DNA of 7,688 nucleotides, taken from contig JAISIU010000269.1 of assembly GCA_031261885.1 (NCBI GenBank), forward strand, positions 1 through 7,688, in the 5' to 3' direction. The notes beneath the pieces were generated by a model, which did no database searches, was not told the origin of the DNA, and worked only from the letters and a program-made list of their open reading frames with translations. Source of the stretch: Bifidobacteriaceae bacterium (GTDB taxonomy: Bacteria > Actinomycetota > Actinomycetes > Actinomycetales > WQXJ01). The translations under genes were made by a program, and so were the position numbers. Below are positions 1-7,665 of this stretch, piece by piece (the first letter of the stretch is position 1; the number at the start of each line of letters is the position of its first letter).

Positions 1-785
1 CCGTCGGGGCCGAGCTCCGGCAGGCCGGCGTTCGGCATGGCCGAGGTCACGGGCAGGCGGCCGGCCAGCTGCCGGAGGTGCTCGCCCATCGTGTCCGGGC
101 CCGTGGCGCAGTTCAGGCCCATGCCGTCGATGCCGAGCGCGGCCAGCGCGTAGAAGGCGGCCATCGTCTCGGTGCCGAGCAGCAGCGTGCCCGTGGTCTC
201 GACCGTGACGGAGACGACGATCGGGACGTCGATGCCGGCCGCCGCCCGGGCCCGCTTGGCGCCGATCACCGCGGCCTTGGCCTGCAGGATGTCCTGGACG
301 GTCTCGACCATCAGAAGGTCGACCCCGCCCTCGATCAGCGCGGCCGCCTGGGCCTCGTAGCCGTCCCGCAGCGTGCGGAAAGAGATGTTGCCGAGGCTCG
401 GCAGCTTGGTGCCGGGGCCCATCGACCCGAAGACGTACCGTTCACGGTCGTAGGAGTCCGCCACCTCGCGCGCCAGCCGCGCGCCGGCCAGCGCGATCTC
501 CGCCAGGCGGCCGTCCAGGCCGTACTCGCCGAGGTTGGACGGGTTGGCGCCGAACGTGTTGGCCTCCACGGCGTCGCAGCCGACGTCGAGGAACGAGGCG
601 TGCACCCGCCGGACCGCGTCCGGGCAGGTCAGGTTCAGGTACTCGTTGCACCCGTCCTTGCCGCCGAAGTCATCGGGCGTGAGGTGCTGGTTCTGAAGGG
701 AGGTGCCGAGTCCGCCGTCCGCGACGGTCACCCGGTGCTGGAATCGGTCGCGCAGGCGCGCGATCCTTCTGGGGTCACTGCTCAT
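1..785 (-). CDS. metH: Cobalamin-dependent methionine synthase (N-terminal part, cut by window edge)
   Basis: The enzyme transfers a methyl group from methyltetrahydrofolate via cobalamin to homocysteine, giving methionine in the cytoplasm. The 261 complete codons visible belong to the N-terminal homocysteine S-methyltransferase barrel. Seen motifs are DGGLGTSLQ at residues 23-31, EANTFGAN at 74-81, MVETVQD at 159-165, GLNCATGP at 223-230 and the MPNAGLPE segment at 250-257. Cys226 matches the first zinc ligand of the family; the paired cysteines that complete the site would lie beyond position 1. Full-length MetH is usually about 1,150-1,250 residues, so most of the gene is outside the window. 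The ATG at 785-783 is chosen because the family homology begins about 20 residues after it; a weak AGGATGGG lies upstream. It is divergent from the PAC2 gene, an arrangement also known for Rv2124c/Rv2125 in M. tuberculosis. A single-domain homocysteine methyltransferase is possible but less likely. Confidence 0.9.
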   Translation of the reverse strand, partial: MSSDPRRIARLRDRFQHRVTVADGGLGTSLQNQHLTPDDFGGKDGCNEYLNLTCPDAVRRVHASFLDVGCDAVEANTFGANPSNLGEYGLDGRLAEIALAGARLAREVADSYDRERYVFGSMGPGTKLPSLGNISFRTLRDGYEAQAAALIEGGVDLLMVETVQDILQAKAAVIGAKRARAAAGIDVPIVVSVTVETTGTLLLGTETMAAFYALAALGIDGMGLNCATGPDTMGEHLRQLAGRLPVTSAMPNAGLPELGPD

Positions 786-796
786 ACTGGGAGCCC

Positions 797-802
797 ATCC
801 TA
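797..802 (-). promoter_or_regulatory. Candidate -10 element for metH
   Basis: On the minus strand the hexamer TAGGAT fits the actinobacterial -10 pattern TANNNT. It ends 11 nt before the metH ATG, which would give a 5' leader of only about 5 nt. I see no convincing -35 element. The whole divergent gap is 86 bp, too short for a cobalamin riboswitch of about 200 nt. The same bases may instead act as a weak ribosome binding site (AGGATGGG). Confidence 0.3.
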
Positions 803-858
803 GCGAGACGCCCTACCCAGAAATGACCGGGAAAGTGTGTGCGGAACCCCGGAGCGCA

Positions 859-864
859 TAGGGT
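859..864 (+). promoter_or_regulatory. Candidate -10 element giving a near-leaderless PAC2 transcript
   Basis: TAGGGT fits TANNNT and ends 7 nt before the ATG at 872. Transcription would start at or next to the start codon, which is common in actinobacteria. A purine-rich GGGTGGAAGG (861-870) also precedes the ATG and could serve as a ribosome binding site, so the two readings compete. No -35 element is recognisable. Confidence 0.3.
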
Positions 865-871
865 GGAAGGT

Positions 872-1852
872 ATGCCATCCGCTCACAGTCCGGCCAAACC
901 CCGGCGCTTCTGCATCGCGGCCTTCGCCGGCTGGAACGACGCCGGCTCGGCGGCCACCGACGCGCTCGAACGGCTCGTCGACACCTGGGACTCGCGCGTC
1001 ATCGCGGCCCTCGACTACGAGGACTACTACGACCTGCAGGTGATGCGCCCGCGCATGAAGCTCAACGGCACCAAGCGCGAGCTGATCTGGCCGCGCACCC
1101 GCATCCTGCTCGCGACCGCGCCCAGCGGCCGGCAGTTCCTCATCATCGAGGGCATCGAGCCGTCCACCCGGTGGGAACAGTTCATCGCGGACCTCATGCT
1201 CGTGCTCGGCGACTTCGAGCTCGACGCGCTGATCACGCTCGGCGCCCTGCTCGCGGACGTGCCCCACTCCCGCGAGATCCCCGTGACCGTGTCCTCGGAC
1301 GACCCGACGCTGCGCACGGTCTACGACCTGGACCGTTCCCAGTACACGGGACCGTCCGGCATCGTCGGCGTGCTCGACTATGTCGCGACCGAACGCTACG
1401 GGCTGCCCGCGATGTCGCTGTGGGCGGCCGTGCCGCATTACGTCGCGAACCCGCCCTCCCCGAAGGCGGAGCTCGCGATCCTGCGCAAACTGGAGGAGCT
1501 CGTCGACGAGCCGATCGACGTCGGCGACCTCGAGGACGAGGCACGCGCCTGGACCGAGGGCGTGGACCAGCTGGCCTCCGAGGACGAGGACATCGCCGAC
1601 TACGTCCACCAGCTCGAAGAGGTCAAGGACACGGCCGATTCGCCGGAGGCCTCCGGCGAGGCGCTGGCGCGGGAGTTCGAACGTTACCTGGCGCGCCACG
1701 AGAACGACCAGGGCCCGTCCAAGCCGGGGCGTGCCCCCGGGCCGCATCGCGGCGATTGGCCCGGCGCGCCGGGTTCATCCGGCCCGGCCACTTCGGGTGG
1801 CCCGGCCGGCCCGGGCGGGGACGCCCCGCGCGGCCCCCAGCCCCCGGCCTGA
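872..1852 (+). CDS. PAC2-family protein (proteasome assembly chaperone fold)
   Basis: The 326-residue protein has the PAC2 hallmark FAGWNDAG at residues 18-25. It continues with a long region typical of the actinobacterial family, including the WPRTR, IIEGIEPS and GALLADVPHSR segments and a C-terminal acidic helical part rich in Glu and Asp. Eukaryotic and archaeal PAC2 relatives help proteasome assembly; the bacterial members have no settled function, so a proteasome role here is inference. The last 49 residues (from about 278) are a low-complexity tail rich in Gly, Pro, Ser and Ala, with one Trp, probably disordered. The reading frame opens upstream at 839 (GTG), but the ATG at 872 is preferred. 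It leaves only about ten residues before the conserved core and has either a near-leaderless promoter or a purine-rich binding site. The gene is divergent from metH, as is Rv2125 from Rv2124c, and converges on secA. Confidence 0.85.
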   Translation: MPSAHSPAKPRRFCIAAFAGWNDAGSAATDALERLVDTWDSRVIAALDYEDYYDLQVMRPRMKLNGTKRELIWPRTRILLATAPSGRQFLIIEGIEPSTRWEQFIADLMLVLGDFELDALITLGALLADVPHSREIPVTVSSDDPTLRTVYDLDRSQYTGPSGIVGVLDYVATERYGLPAMSLWAAVPHYVANPPSPKAELAILRKLEELVDEPIDVGDLEDEARAWTEGVDQLASEDEDIADYVHQLEEVKDTADSPEASGEALAREFERYLARHENDQGPSKPGRAPGPHRGDWPGAPGSSGPATSGGPAGPGGDAPRGPQPPA

Positions 1853-1860
1853 CCGGGCCG
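1845..1860. terminator. Small hairpin between convergent PAC2 and secA genes
   Basis: CGGCC (1845-1849) and GGCCG (1856-1860) form a 5-bp stem over the PAC2 stop codon, usable in both directions. A second stem, GCGGGG/CCCCGC with a 3-nt loop, lies at 1815-1829 inside the PAC2 coding end. Neither has a T-run. With only 14 bp between the two genes any terminator must overlap coding sequence, so these are the only candidates; they are weak. Confidence 0.25.
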
Positions 1861-1866
1861 CGGCGC

Positions 1867-4896
<3,030 letters not shown>

Positions 4897-4902
4897 GCGG
4901 CA

Positions 4903-4908
4903 CTCCTT
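4903..4908 (-). promoter_or_regulatory. Ribosome binding site that fixes the secA start
   Basis: The minus strand reads AAGGAG followed by 6 nt and GTG. This is an almost ideal Shine-Dalgarno sequence and spacing. It decides for the GTG at 4896 over the GTG at 5001, which would add 35 residues with no counterpart in the family. Confidence 0.8.
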
Positions 4909-4964
4909 GAGTTGCTGAAGCGGGTTGAAAAGGTTGGTCGGGTCGGGGCGGCCCCATTTTTCGG

Positions 4965-4976
4965 GGACGATGCCGG
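4965..4976 (-). repeat. Third copy of the 12-mer found in the hpf-secA spacer, inside the secA leader
   Basis: The plus strand reads GGACGATGCCGG here, identical over 12 bases to 5051-5062. It is also the reverse complement over 11 bases of 5215-5225. In the secA mRNA it is a second possible partner for the 5215-5225 strand, about 70 nt before the start codon. It is flanked by two direct copies of GCGGCCCCA (4948-4956 and 4979-4987, plus-strand reading). Confidence 0.6.
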
Positions 4977-5059
4977 GCGCGGCCCCACGGAACCACGTCA
5001 CCTCATGCTAGCGAGCCTTGGGGAGCCGCCGCACTTTGGGAAGCGGAAAAGGACGATGC

Positions 5060-5100
5060 CGGAGCGTTGCGGAACGCTCACAGCGTCCCGCGACGCTCCG
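5060..5100 (-). terminator. Long hairpin upstream of secA, possible hpf terminator
   Basis: Arms 5060-5072 and 5088-5100 pair over 13 positions with one G-T wobble. After one A-C mismatch, ACGCT (5074-5078) pairs with AGCGT (5082-5086) around a CAC loop. Each half can also fold on its own (AGCGTT/AACGCT and AGCGTC/GACGCT, both with 4-nt loops), so the element can switch between one long and two short hairpins. In the hpf-to-secA direction it is followed by GGCATCGTCCTTTTCC, only mildly T-rich. A terminator or attenuator is plausible, not proven. Confidence 0.45.
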
Positions 5101-5117
5101 ACATCCGTGACCGCCGA

Positions 5118-5136
5118 GGAGCCCCGGTGGGGCTCC
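5118..5136. repeat. Perfect 8-bp GC-rich stem-loop
   Basis: GGAGCCCC and GGGGCTCC flank a 3-nt loop (GGT on the plus strand). No T-run follows in either direction. It is one branch of the structured hpf-secA spacer. Confidence 0.6.
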
Positions 5137-5178
5137 GCAGGCAGTCATGCCGAGGCCGACCGGCAGGGAGGCAGTCGG

Positions 5179-5195
5179 GTCCGTCCCAGACGGAC
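5179..5195. repeat. Perfect 7-bp stem-loop
   Basis: GTCCGTC and GACGGAC flank a CCA loop (plus strand). It is another branch of the hpf-secA spacer structure. There is no T-run next to it. Confidence 0.55.
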
Positions 5196-5235
5196 AGCGA
5201 ACGAGTCGGGTACTCGGCATCGTCCACTTATCTCG

Positions 5236-5871
5236 CTACGCGACGGCTTCGGCGGTGCGCAGGCGGATGACGCCGTAGGTCCAGCCGTGCCGGTGGTAGA
5301 GCACGCTCGGCAGGTGCGACTCCTTGTCGACGAACAGGAAGAACGGGTGGCCCACGAGCTCCATCTCGTAGATCGCGTCCTCGACGGTCATCGGGACGGC
5401 GGAGTGGACTTTCTCGCGGATGATGACCGGGGAGTCGCCGAGGGCCTTCTCGATCGCGACGCCGTCGGGCGGCGTCGCCGTCGGCTCCGAGGCCTGGTCC
5501 GGGCCCGGGGCGGCCGGGGTGGCGGCGCCGAGGTCGACGGGCACGGTGGAGCGGCGCATGGCCTTGTGCCGGGTCTTGCGGCGGTCGGTGGCGCGGCGGG
5601 CGCGTTCCCGCATCTTCGCGAGCGCGAGGTCGAGGGCGGCGGCGCGGTCCGGGGCGGCGGCCTCGGCCCGGAGGACCGGGCCCTTGCCGTAGGCGGTGAT
5701 CTCGATGCGCTCCGCCTCGCCGCTGCGGCGCGGGTTGCGCTCGTGGATGACTTCCACGGCGACGCGTTGGAACCTGGCGTTGAGCTTGTCCAGCTTGGAC
5801 AGCTTCTCGATGGTGTGTGACCGGAAGCGTTCCGGAACCTCGGTGTGCCGACCCGTGACGGTGATTTCCAT
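5236..5871 (-). CDS. hpf: Ribosome hibernation promoting factor, long form
   Basis: Long-form HPF binds the 30S decoding region and dimerises through its C-terminal domain, pairing idle ribosomes as 100S particles during stress or stationary phase. The 211-residue protein has an N-terminal S30AE domain (MEITVTGRHTEVPERFR, then a basic helix rich in Arg at about 88-107). An Ala/Pro-rich linker of about 35 residues follows. The C-terminal dimerisation domain runs from about 147 to 204, with SPVIIREK, MTVEDAIYEMELVGHPFFLF and the YHRHGWTYGVIRL end. Length and both domains match the actinobacterial family. The ATG at 5871 has AAGGGG 7 nt upstream. It precedes secA on the same strand, as Rv3241c precedes secA1 in M. 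tuberculosis. I see no clear promoter; a poor candidate lies at 6194-6167. The usual neighbours upstream in many actinobacteria (a comF-like gene, lpqB, mtrAB) are absent. Confidence 0.95.
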   Translation of the reverse strand: MEITVTGRHTEVPERFRSHTIEKLSKLDKLNARFQRVAVEVIHERNPRRSGEAERIEITAYGKGPVLRAEAAAPDRAAALDLALAKMRERARRATDRRKTRHKAMRRSTVPVDLGAATPAAPGPDQASEPTATPPDGVAIEKALGDSPVIIREKVHSAVPMTVEDAIYEMELVGHPFFLFVDKESHLPSVLYHRHGWTYGVIRLRTAEAVA

Positions 5872-6133
5872 GTCGCGACCCCTTCTCTTGGAGGTTGATC
5901 CCTGGGCGCGGGGCGCCGGGTTCGCAGTGCCCTGTGACCCAGTGCCTCAACGCTAGCCGATCAACCGCACGCCGGCTGGGGACCGGCTGGATGTTCCCCG
6001 GGGGCGGGTACATCTTGCCGCTGGTCCGTGGAGCGCCGCACCGCCCGCCCCAGGCCTCGGGCCGCGGGCCCATCGCGTGCGCCCCACCAGTCCCACCGCC
6101 TCTCGCGCGGCGCCCAGCGCGGAACCCCCGGCC

Positions 6134-6160
6134 GCCCTTTCACCAAGGGCCGAATTATTT
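6134..6160 (+). terminator. Hairpin followed by a T-rich stretch, plus strand
   Basis: GCCCTT (6134-6139) and AAGGGC (6145-6150) form a 6-bp stem with a 5-nt loop. It is followed by CGAATTATTTT, the only terminator-like T-rich run in the window. No plus-strand gene lies upstream, so it would stop only antisense or leader transcripts running towards the peptide gene. It may be coincidental. Confidence 0.3.
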
Positions 6161-6176
6161 TGACGCAATTTCGTCA
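6161..6176. promoter_or_regulatory. 16-bp palindrome, candidate operator
   Basis: TGACGCAATTTCGTCA is symmetric at seven of eight base pairs, with arms TGACG/CGTCA and an AATT centre. The 5-6-5 layout resembles that of Crp/FNR-type operators, but the bases do not match a consensus I can name. On the minus strand it covers a poor -10 (GAAATT, 6172-6167), placed 16 nt after TTGACC (6194-6189), so it could act on a promoter reading towards hpf. Confidence 0.4.
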
Positions 6177-6225
6177 TTGGCGAAACAGGGTCAATGCTCG
6201 GCACCCTCCTGCGGCACTCACGCGT

Positions 6226-6253
6226 CGAATTGTTCGTTAGTCGAACATATTCG
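6226..6253. promoter_or_regulatory. Interrupted inverted repeat, candidate operator
   Basis: CGAATTGTTCG (6226-6236) and CGAACATATTCG (6242-6253) are inverted copies separated by TTAGT, with a one-base bulge in the right arm. The core TGTTCG-N5-CGAACA is perfect. Each arm is itself a CGAA/TTCG palindrome, so the site has four half-sites. It is not a LexA box, which has CGAAC before GTTCG with four bases between. Confidence 0.4.
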
Positions 6254-6476
6254 TCGGCACCTTACTCCAATGCCGCCAAAACATCTCCTGAACAGCGGAA
6301 TCTCAGTCCCGCCAGCCCACCCATCCACTCACCACACCGCGCCACTTCCCATCCCGCGACCCCCACCCTTGCACGGCACCATCTGCAACAATCCGTTCAC
6401 CCATAGAGCGTTCGCCGTCACTCGAAATAGACGGTCCGTGACCACCCCCTCACGACCCGGCGCCCGAGCCCGCCCA

Positions 6477-6505
6477 TTGGCAAAACCAAACAATTGCGTT
6501 AACGT
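6477..6505 (+). promoter_or_regulatory. Promoter for the secreted-protein/ABC operon
   Basis: TTGGCA (6477-6482) matches five of six bases of TTGACA. It is followed by exactly 17 bp and TAACGT (6500-6505), which fits TANNNT. Transcription would start near 6512, giving a leader of about 43 nt before the ATG at 6555. The -10 lies in the 8-bp palindrome CGTTAACG (6497-6504), a possible repressor contact. This is the best sigma-70-type match in the window. Confidence 0.55.
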
Positions 6506-6554
6506 TCCTCATCCGATCACGAGCACCGGCGGTCACGAACTGAAAGGACAACGA

Positions 6555-6902
6555 ATGTCTTTCCTTAGCACGACGCGCAGCCGCCTCGTCGCGGCCGTCG
6601 CCACGGCTGGCCTCCTCGCCCTCGGCGCGACGCCCGCTCTCGCCTCGAACATCCATATCTCGAACCAGGGCAACGCCGCCAAGGCCTGGACCAGCACTGA
6701 GCACTCCTGGACGCTCCACGTCAAGGACATCGCCGACGACGGCCACAACGCCTACGGCTTCGCGAACGACACGAACCACAAGCTCTACGACGTTTACGGC
6801 GCCAACTCTTCCGTCAGCGTCTACCAGGGCTTCAACATCACCAAGACCCAGGCCTGCATCGACGTCCGCTGGGCGAACGACCCGTGCTCTAGCTGGAAGT
6901 AG
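6555..6902 (+). CDS. Small secreted protein with Sec signal peptide, function unknown
   Basis: I do not recognise a named family. The 115-residue product starts at an ATG with AAGGA 6 nt upstream. It has a classical signal peptide: Arg8 and Arg10, a hydrophobic stretch LVAAVATAGLLALGA, and the cleavage motif ALA at 28-30. The predicted mature form has 85 residues. It is hydrophilic, rich in Asn, Asp, His, Ser and Trp/Tyr, with the segment VKDIADDGHNAYGF and a C-terminal ACIDVRWANDPCSSW. The only two cysteines are in that last segment and could form one disulphide. From memory the DxxxDG and C-terminal Cys/Trp pattern recalls small uncharacterised secreted proteins of Streptomyces and relatives. 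The ABC ATPase gene begins 4 nt after its stop. A bacteriocin-like or signalling peptide is possible, but no motif proves it. The open frame continues far upstream without a stop, but that part looks non-coding. Confidence 0.8.
   Translation: MSFLSTTRSRLVAAVATAGLLALGATPALASNIHISNQGNAAKAWTSTEHSWTLHVKDIADDGHNAYGFANDTNHKLYDVYGANSSVSVYQGFNITKTQACIDVRWANDPCSSWK
6895..6899 (+). promoter_or_regulatory. Ribosome binding site for the ABC ATPase
   Basis: GGAAG lies 7 nt before the ATG at 6907 and overlaps the last codons of the secreted-protein gene. This supports translational coupling and the ATG start over the internal GTG at 6970. Confidence 0.5.
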
Positions 6903-6906
6903 GCCG

Positions 6907-7665
6907 ATGATCAACGCCCGCACCATCGCCAGCCGGCTGAGCGGGAGCGCCGTTTCCCGGGAGCACGCCGTGCTCCCGGGAACGGCGCTGTCAGTCCAGG
7001 ACCTCAGCGTGAGTTATGGCAAGCGCCTAATTCTGAATGGCATCAATCTCACACTCGACCAGGGCCGATCCGCCACGATTATCGGCCCCAGCGGCGGCGG
7101 TAAAAGCACTTTCCTGAACGCAATCCTGGGGTTCGTCCGGATTGACGCGGGCCAGATCCGGATTTCCGGACATCAGATTCGCGCGGGCTATTCGAGAAAC
7201 ACCGTCACGGTACGCCGTGAGTCCGTCGGCGTGGTTTTCCAGGACGCCCGCCTGCTGCCGGAGCTATCGCCTCTGGAAAACGTTGTTCTGGCAGGACTGC
7301 TCGCCGGAGTTCCTGCGAAGGAAGCGGCCGCGCGCGCACGCGAACTTCTTGACCTGCTGAAAGTGCCGCAAGGGAAACGGTCGGTCACCCAGTTCTCCGG
7401 TGGAGAACAACAGCGGGTGGCCGTTGCCCGTGCGTTGATGAACGCGCCCAAGTTGCTCGTCGCGGACGAACCAACGGGCTCGCTCGACCCCGAGAACCGT
7501 GATGCGGTGGCCGACTTACTGTTCGACTTGCCGAGCGACCTTAATTGTGCCCTGCTCGTCGTGACCCACGATCCGCTCGTCGCATCCCGAGGCGACCAGC
7601 GCTACTCGCTCACGGGCGGACAGCTTGTGACACGCCAGCGCGCCTCGTGTGGAGCTTTCGTATGA
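6907..7665 (+). CDS. ABC transporter ATP-binding protein, MacB/LolD/FtsE-like
   Basis: This is a complete nucleotide-binding domain that would power a membrane permease by ATP hydrolysis. Seen are Walker A GPSGGGKST at residues 60-68, Q-loop FQD at 111-113 and signature FSGGEQQR at 163-170. Walker B LLVADE is at 183-188, with D-loop SLD at 192-194 and the switch histidine His221. The overall pattern (ADEPTGSLDPENRDAV, LPELSPLENV) is that of the MacB/LolD/FtsE group, which usually pairs with a four-helix permease. From the ATG at 6907 the protein has 252 residues and an unusual 26-residue N-terminal extension. A GTG at 6970 with GGGAG 6 nt upstream would give 231 residues, closer to the family norm, but both lie in a strong hairpin. 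Codon use is visibly less GC-biased than in secA or metH (for example CTA, ATT, AAT, AGT, TAT), hinting at transfer. It sits 4 nt after the secreted-protein gene and overlaps the next gene by ATGA. Confidence 0.92.
   Translation: MINARTIASRLSGSAVSREHAVLPGTALSVQDLSVSYGKRLILNGINLTLDQGRSATIIGPSGGGKSTFLNAILGFVRIDAGQIRISGHQIRAGYSRNTVTVRRESVGVVFQDARLLPELSPLENVVLAGLLAGVPAKEAAARARELLDLLKVPQGKRSVTQFSGGEQQRVAVARALMNAPKLLVADEPTGSLDPENRDAVADLLFDLPSDLNCALLVVTHDPLVASRGDQRYSLTGGQLVTRQRASCGAFV
6946..6989 (+). repeat. Near-perfect 44-nt hairpin between peptide and transporter genes
   Basis: The 21-nt arm at 6946-6966 and the 20-nt arm at 6970-6989 pair at all 20 positions with one bulged T, around a GCC loop. 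There is no T-run after it, so it is not a classical intrinsic terminator. It lies within the first 28 codons of the ATPase gene as read from 6907. Its left arm contains GGGAG and its right arm begins with the alternative GTG start. Likely roles are protecting the 3' end of the peptide mRNA, attenuating read-through, or hiding an internal start; all are inference. Confidence 0.75.

Larger units (their letters stand above)
5051..5225 (-). promoter_or_regulatory. Candidate structured RNA element in the hpf-secA spacer
   Basis: On the minus strand, starting 10 nt after the hpf stop codon, GGACGATGCCG (5225-5215) pairs perfectly over 11 bp with CGGCATCGTCC (5061-5051). Five stem-loops lie between: 5202-5216 (CGAGT/ACTCG), 5179-5195 (7 bp perfect, 3-nt loop), 5148-5165 (TGCCG/CGGCA), 5118-5136 (8 bp perfect, 3-nt loop) and 5060-5100 (about 18 bp). 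The whole would fold as a multi-branched domain closed by one long helix. The 5' strand of the helix has a rival partner at 4965-4975. The location between hpf and secA suggests control of secA expression, or a 3' processing or termination signal for hpf. The pairing is seen in the sequence; the regulatory role is inference. Confidence 0.45.
5872..6554. other. Gene-free divergent region between hpf and the secreted-protein operon
   Basis: I see no convincing gene in these 683 bp. The part next to hpf (5872-6130) is GC-rich and featureless apart from short GC palindromes. From about 6150 the sequence becomes much richer in A and T and contains two palindromes (6161-6176, 6226-6253). A strongly C-rich, G-poor tract on the plus strand follows (about 6262-6410), then a promoter (6477-6505) for the downstream operon. 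Open frames across it have proline/histidine-rich composition typical of non-coding GC-rich DNA. Confidence 0.7.

Noticed and set aside
786..871. Cobalamin riboswitch controlling metH
   Set aside because: The divergent gap is 86 bp, too short for the element, and no B12-box sequence is visible.
4897..5001. 35-codon N-terminal extension of secA from the GTG at 5001
   Set aside because: SecA proteins begin at or near the VPILDK segment, and AAGGAG sits at ideal distance before the GTG at 4896. The extension overlaps the repeat copy in the leader and is better read as untranslated.
6226..6253. LexA (SOS) box
   Set aside because: The actinobacterial LexA site has CGAAC, four bases, then GTTCG. 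Here the outer order is reversed and the spacing is different.
5895..6554. Open frame continuing upstream of the secreted-protein gene for 220 codons
   Set aside because: The composition is Pro/Arg/His-rich and non-protein-like. The signal peptide begins right after the ATG at 6555, which has its own ribosome binding site and a promoter just upstream.
6555..6902. Assignment of the secreted protein to the lactococcin 972 family
   Set aside because: The gene arrangement is reminiscent, but I cannot find the family's typical Gly-Gly-x-Trp-x-Tyr-Gly start of the mature peptide or its later Ser/His pattern. Kept only as an analogy.
6450..6926. 158-codon minus-strand frame opposite the secreted-protein gene
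   Set aside because: It has a Val/Ala/Arg-rich composition, no recognisable domain, and lies antisense to a gene with a clear signal peptide and ribosome binding site.
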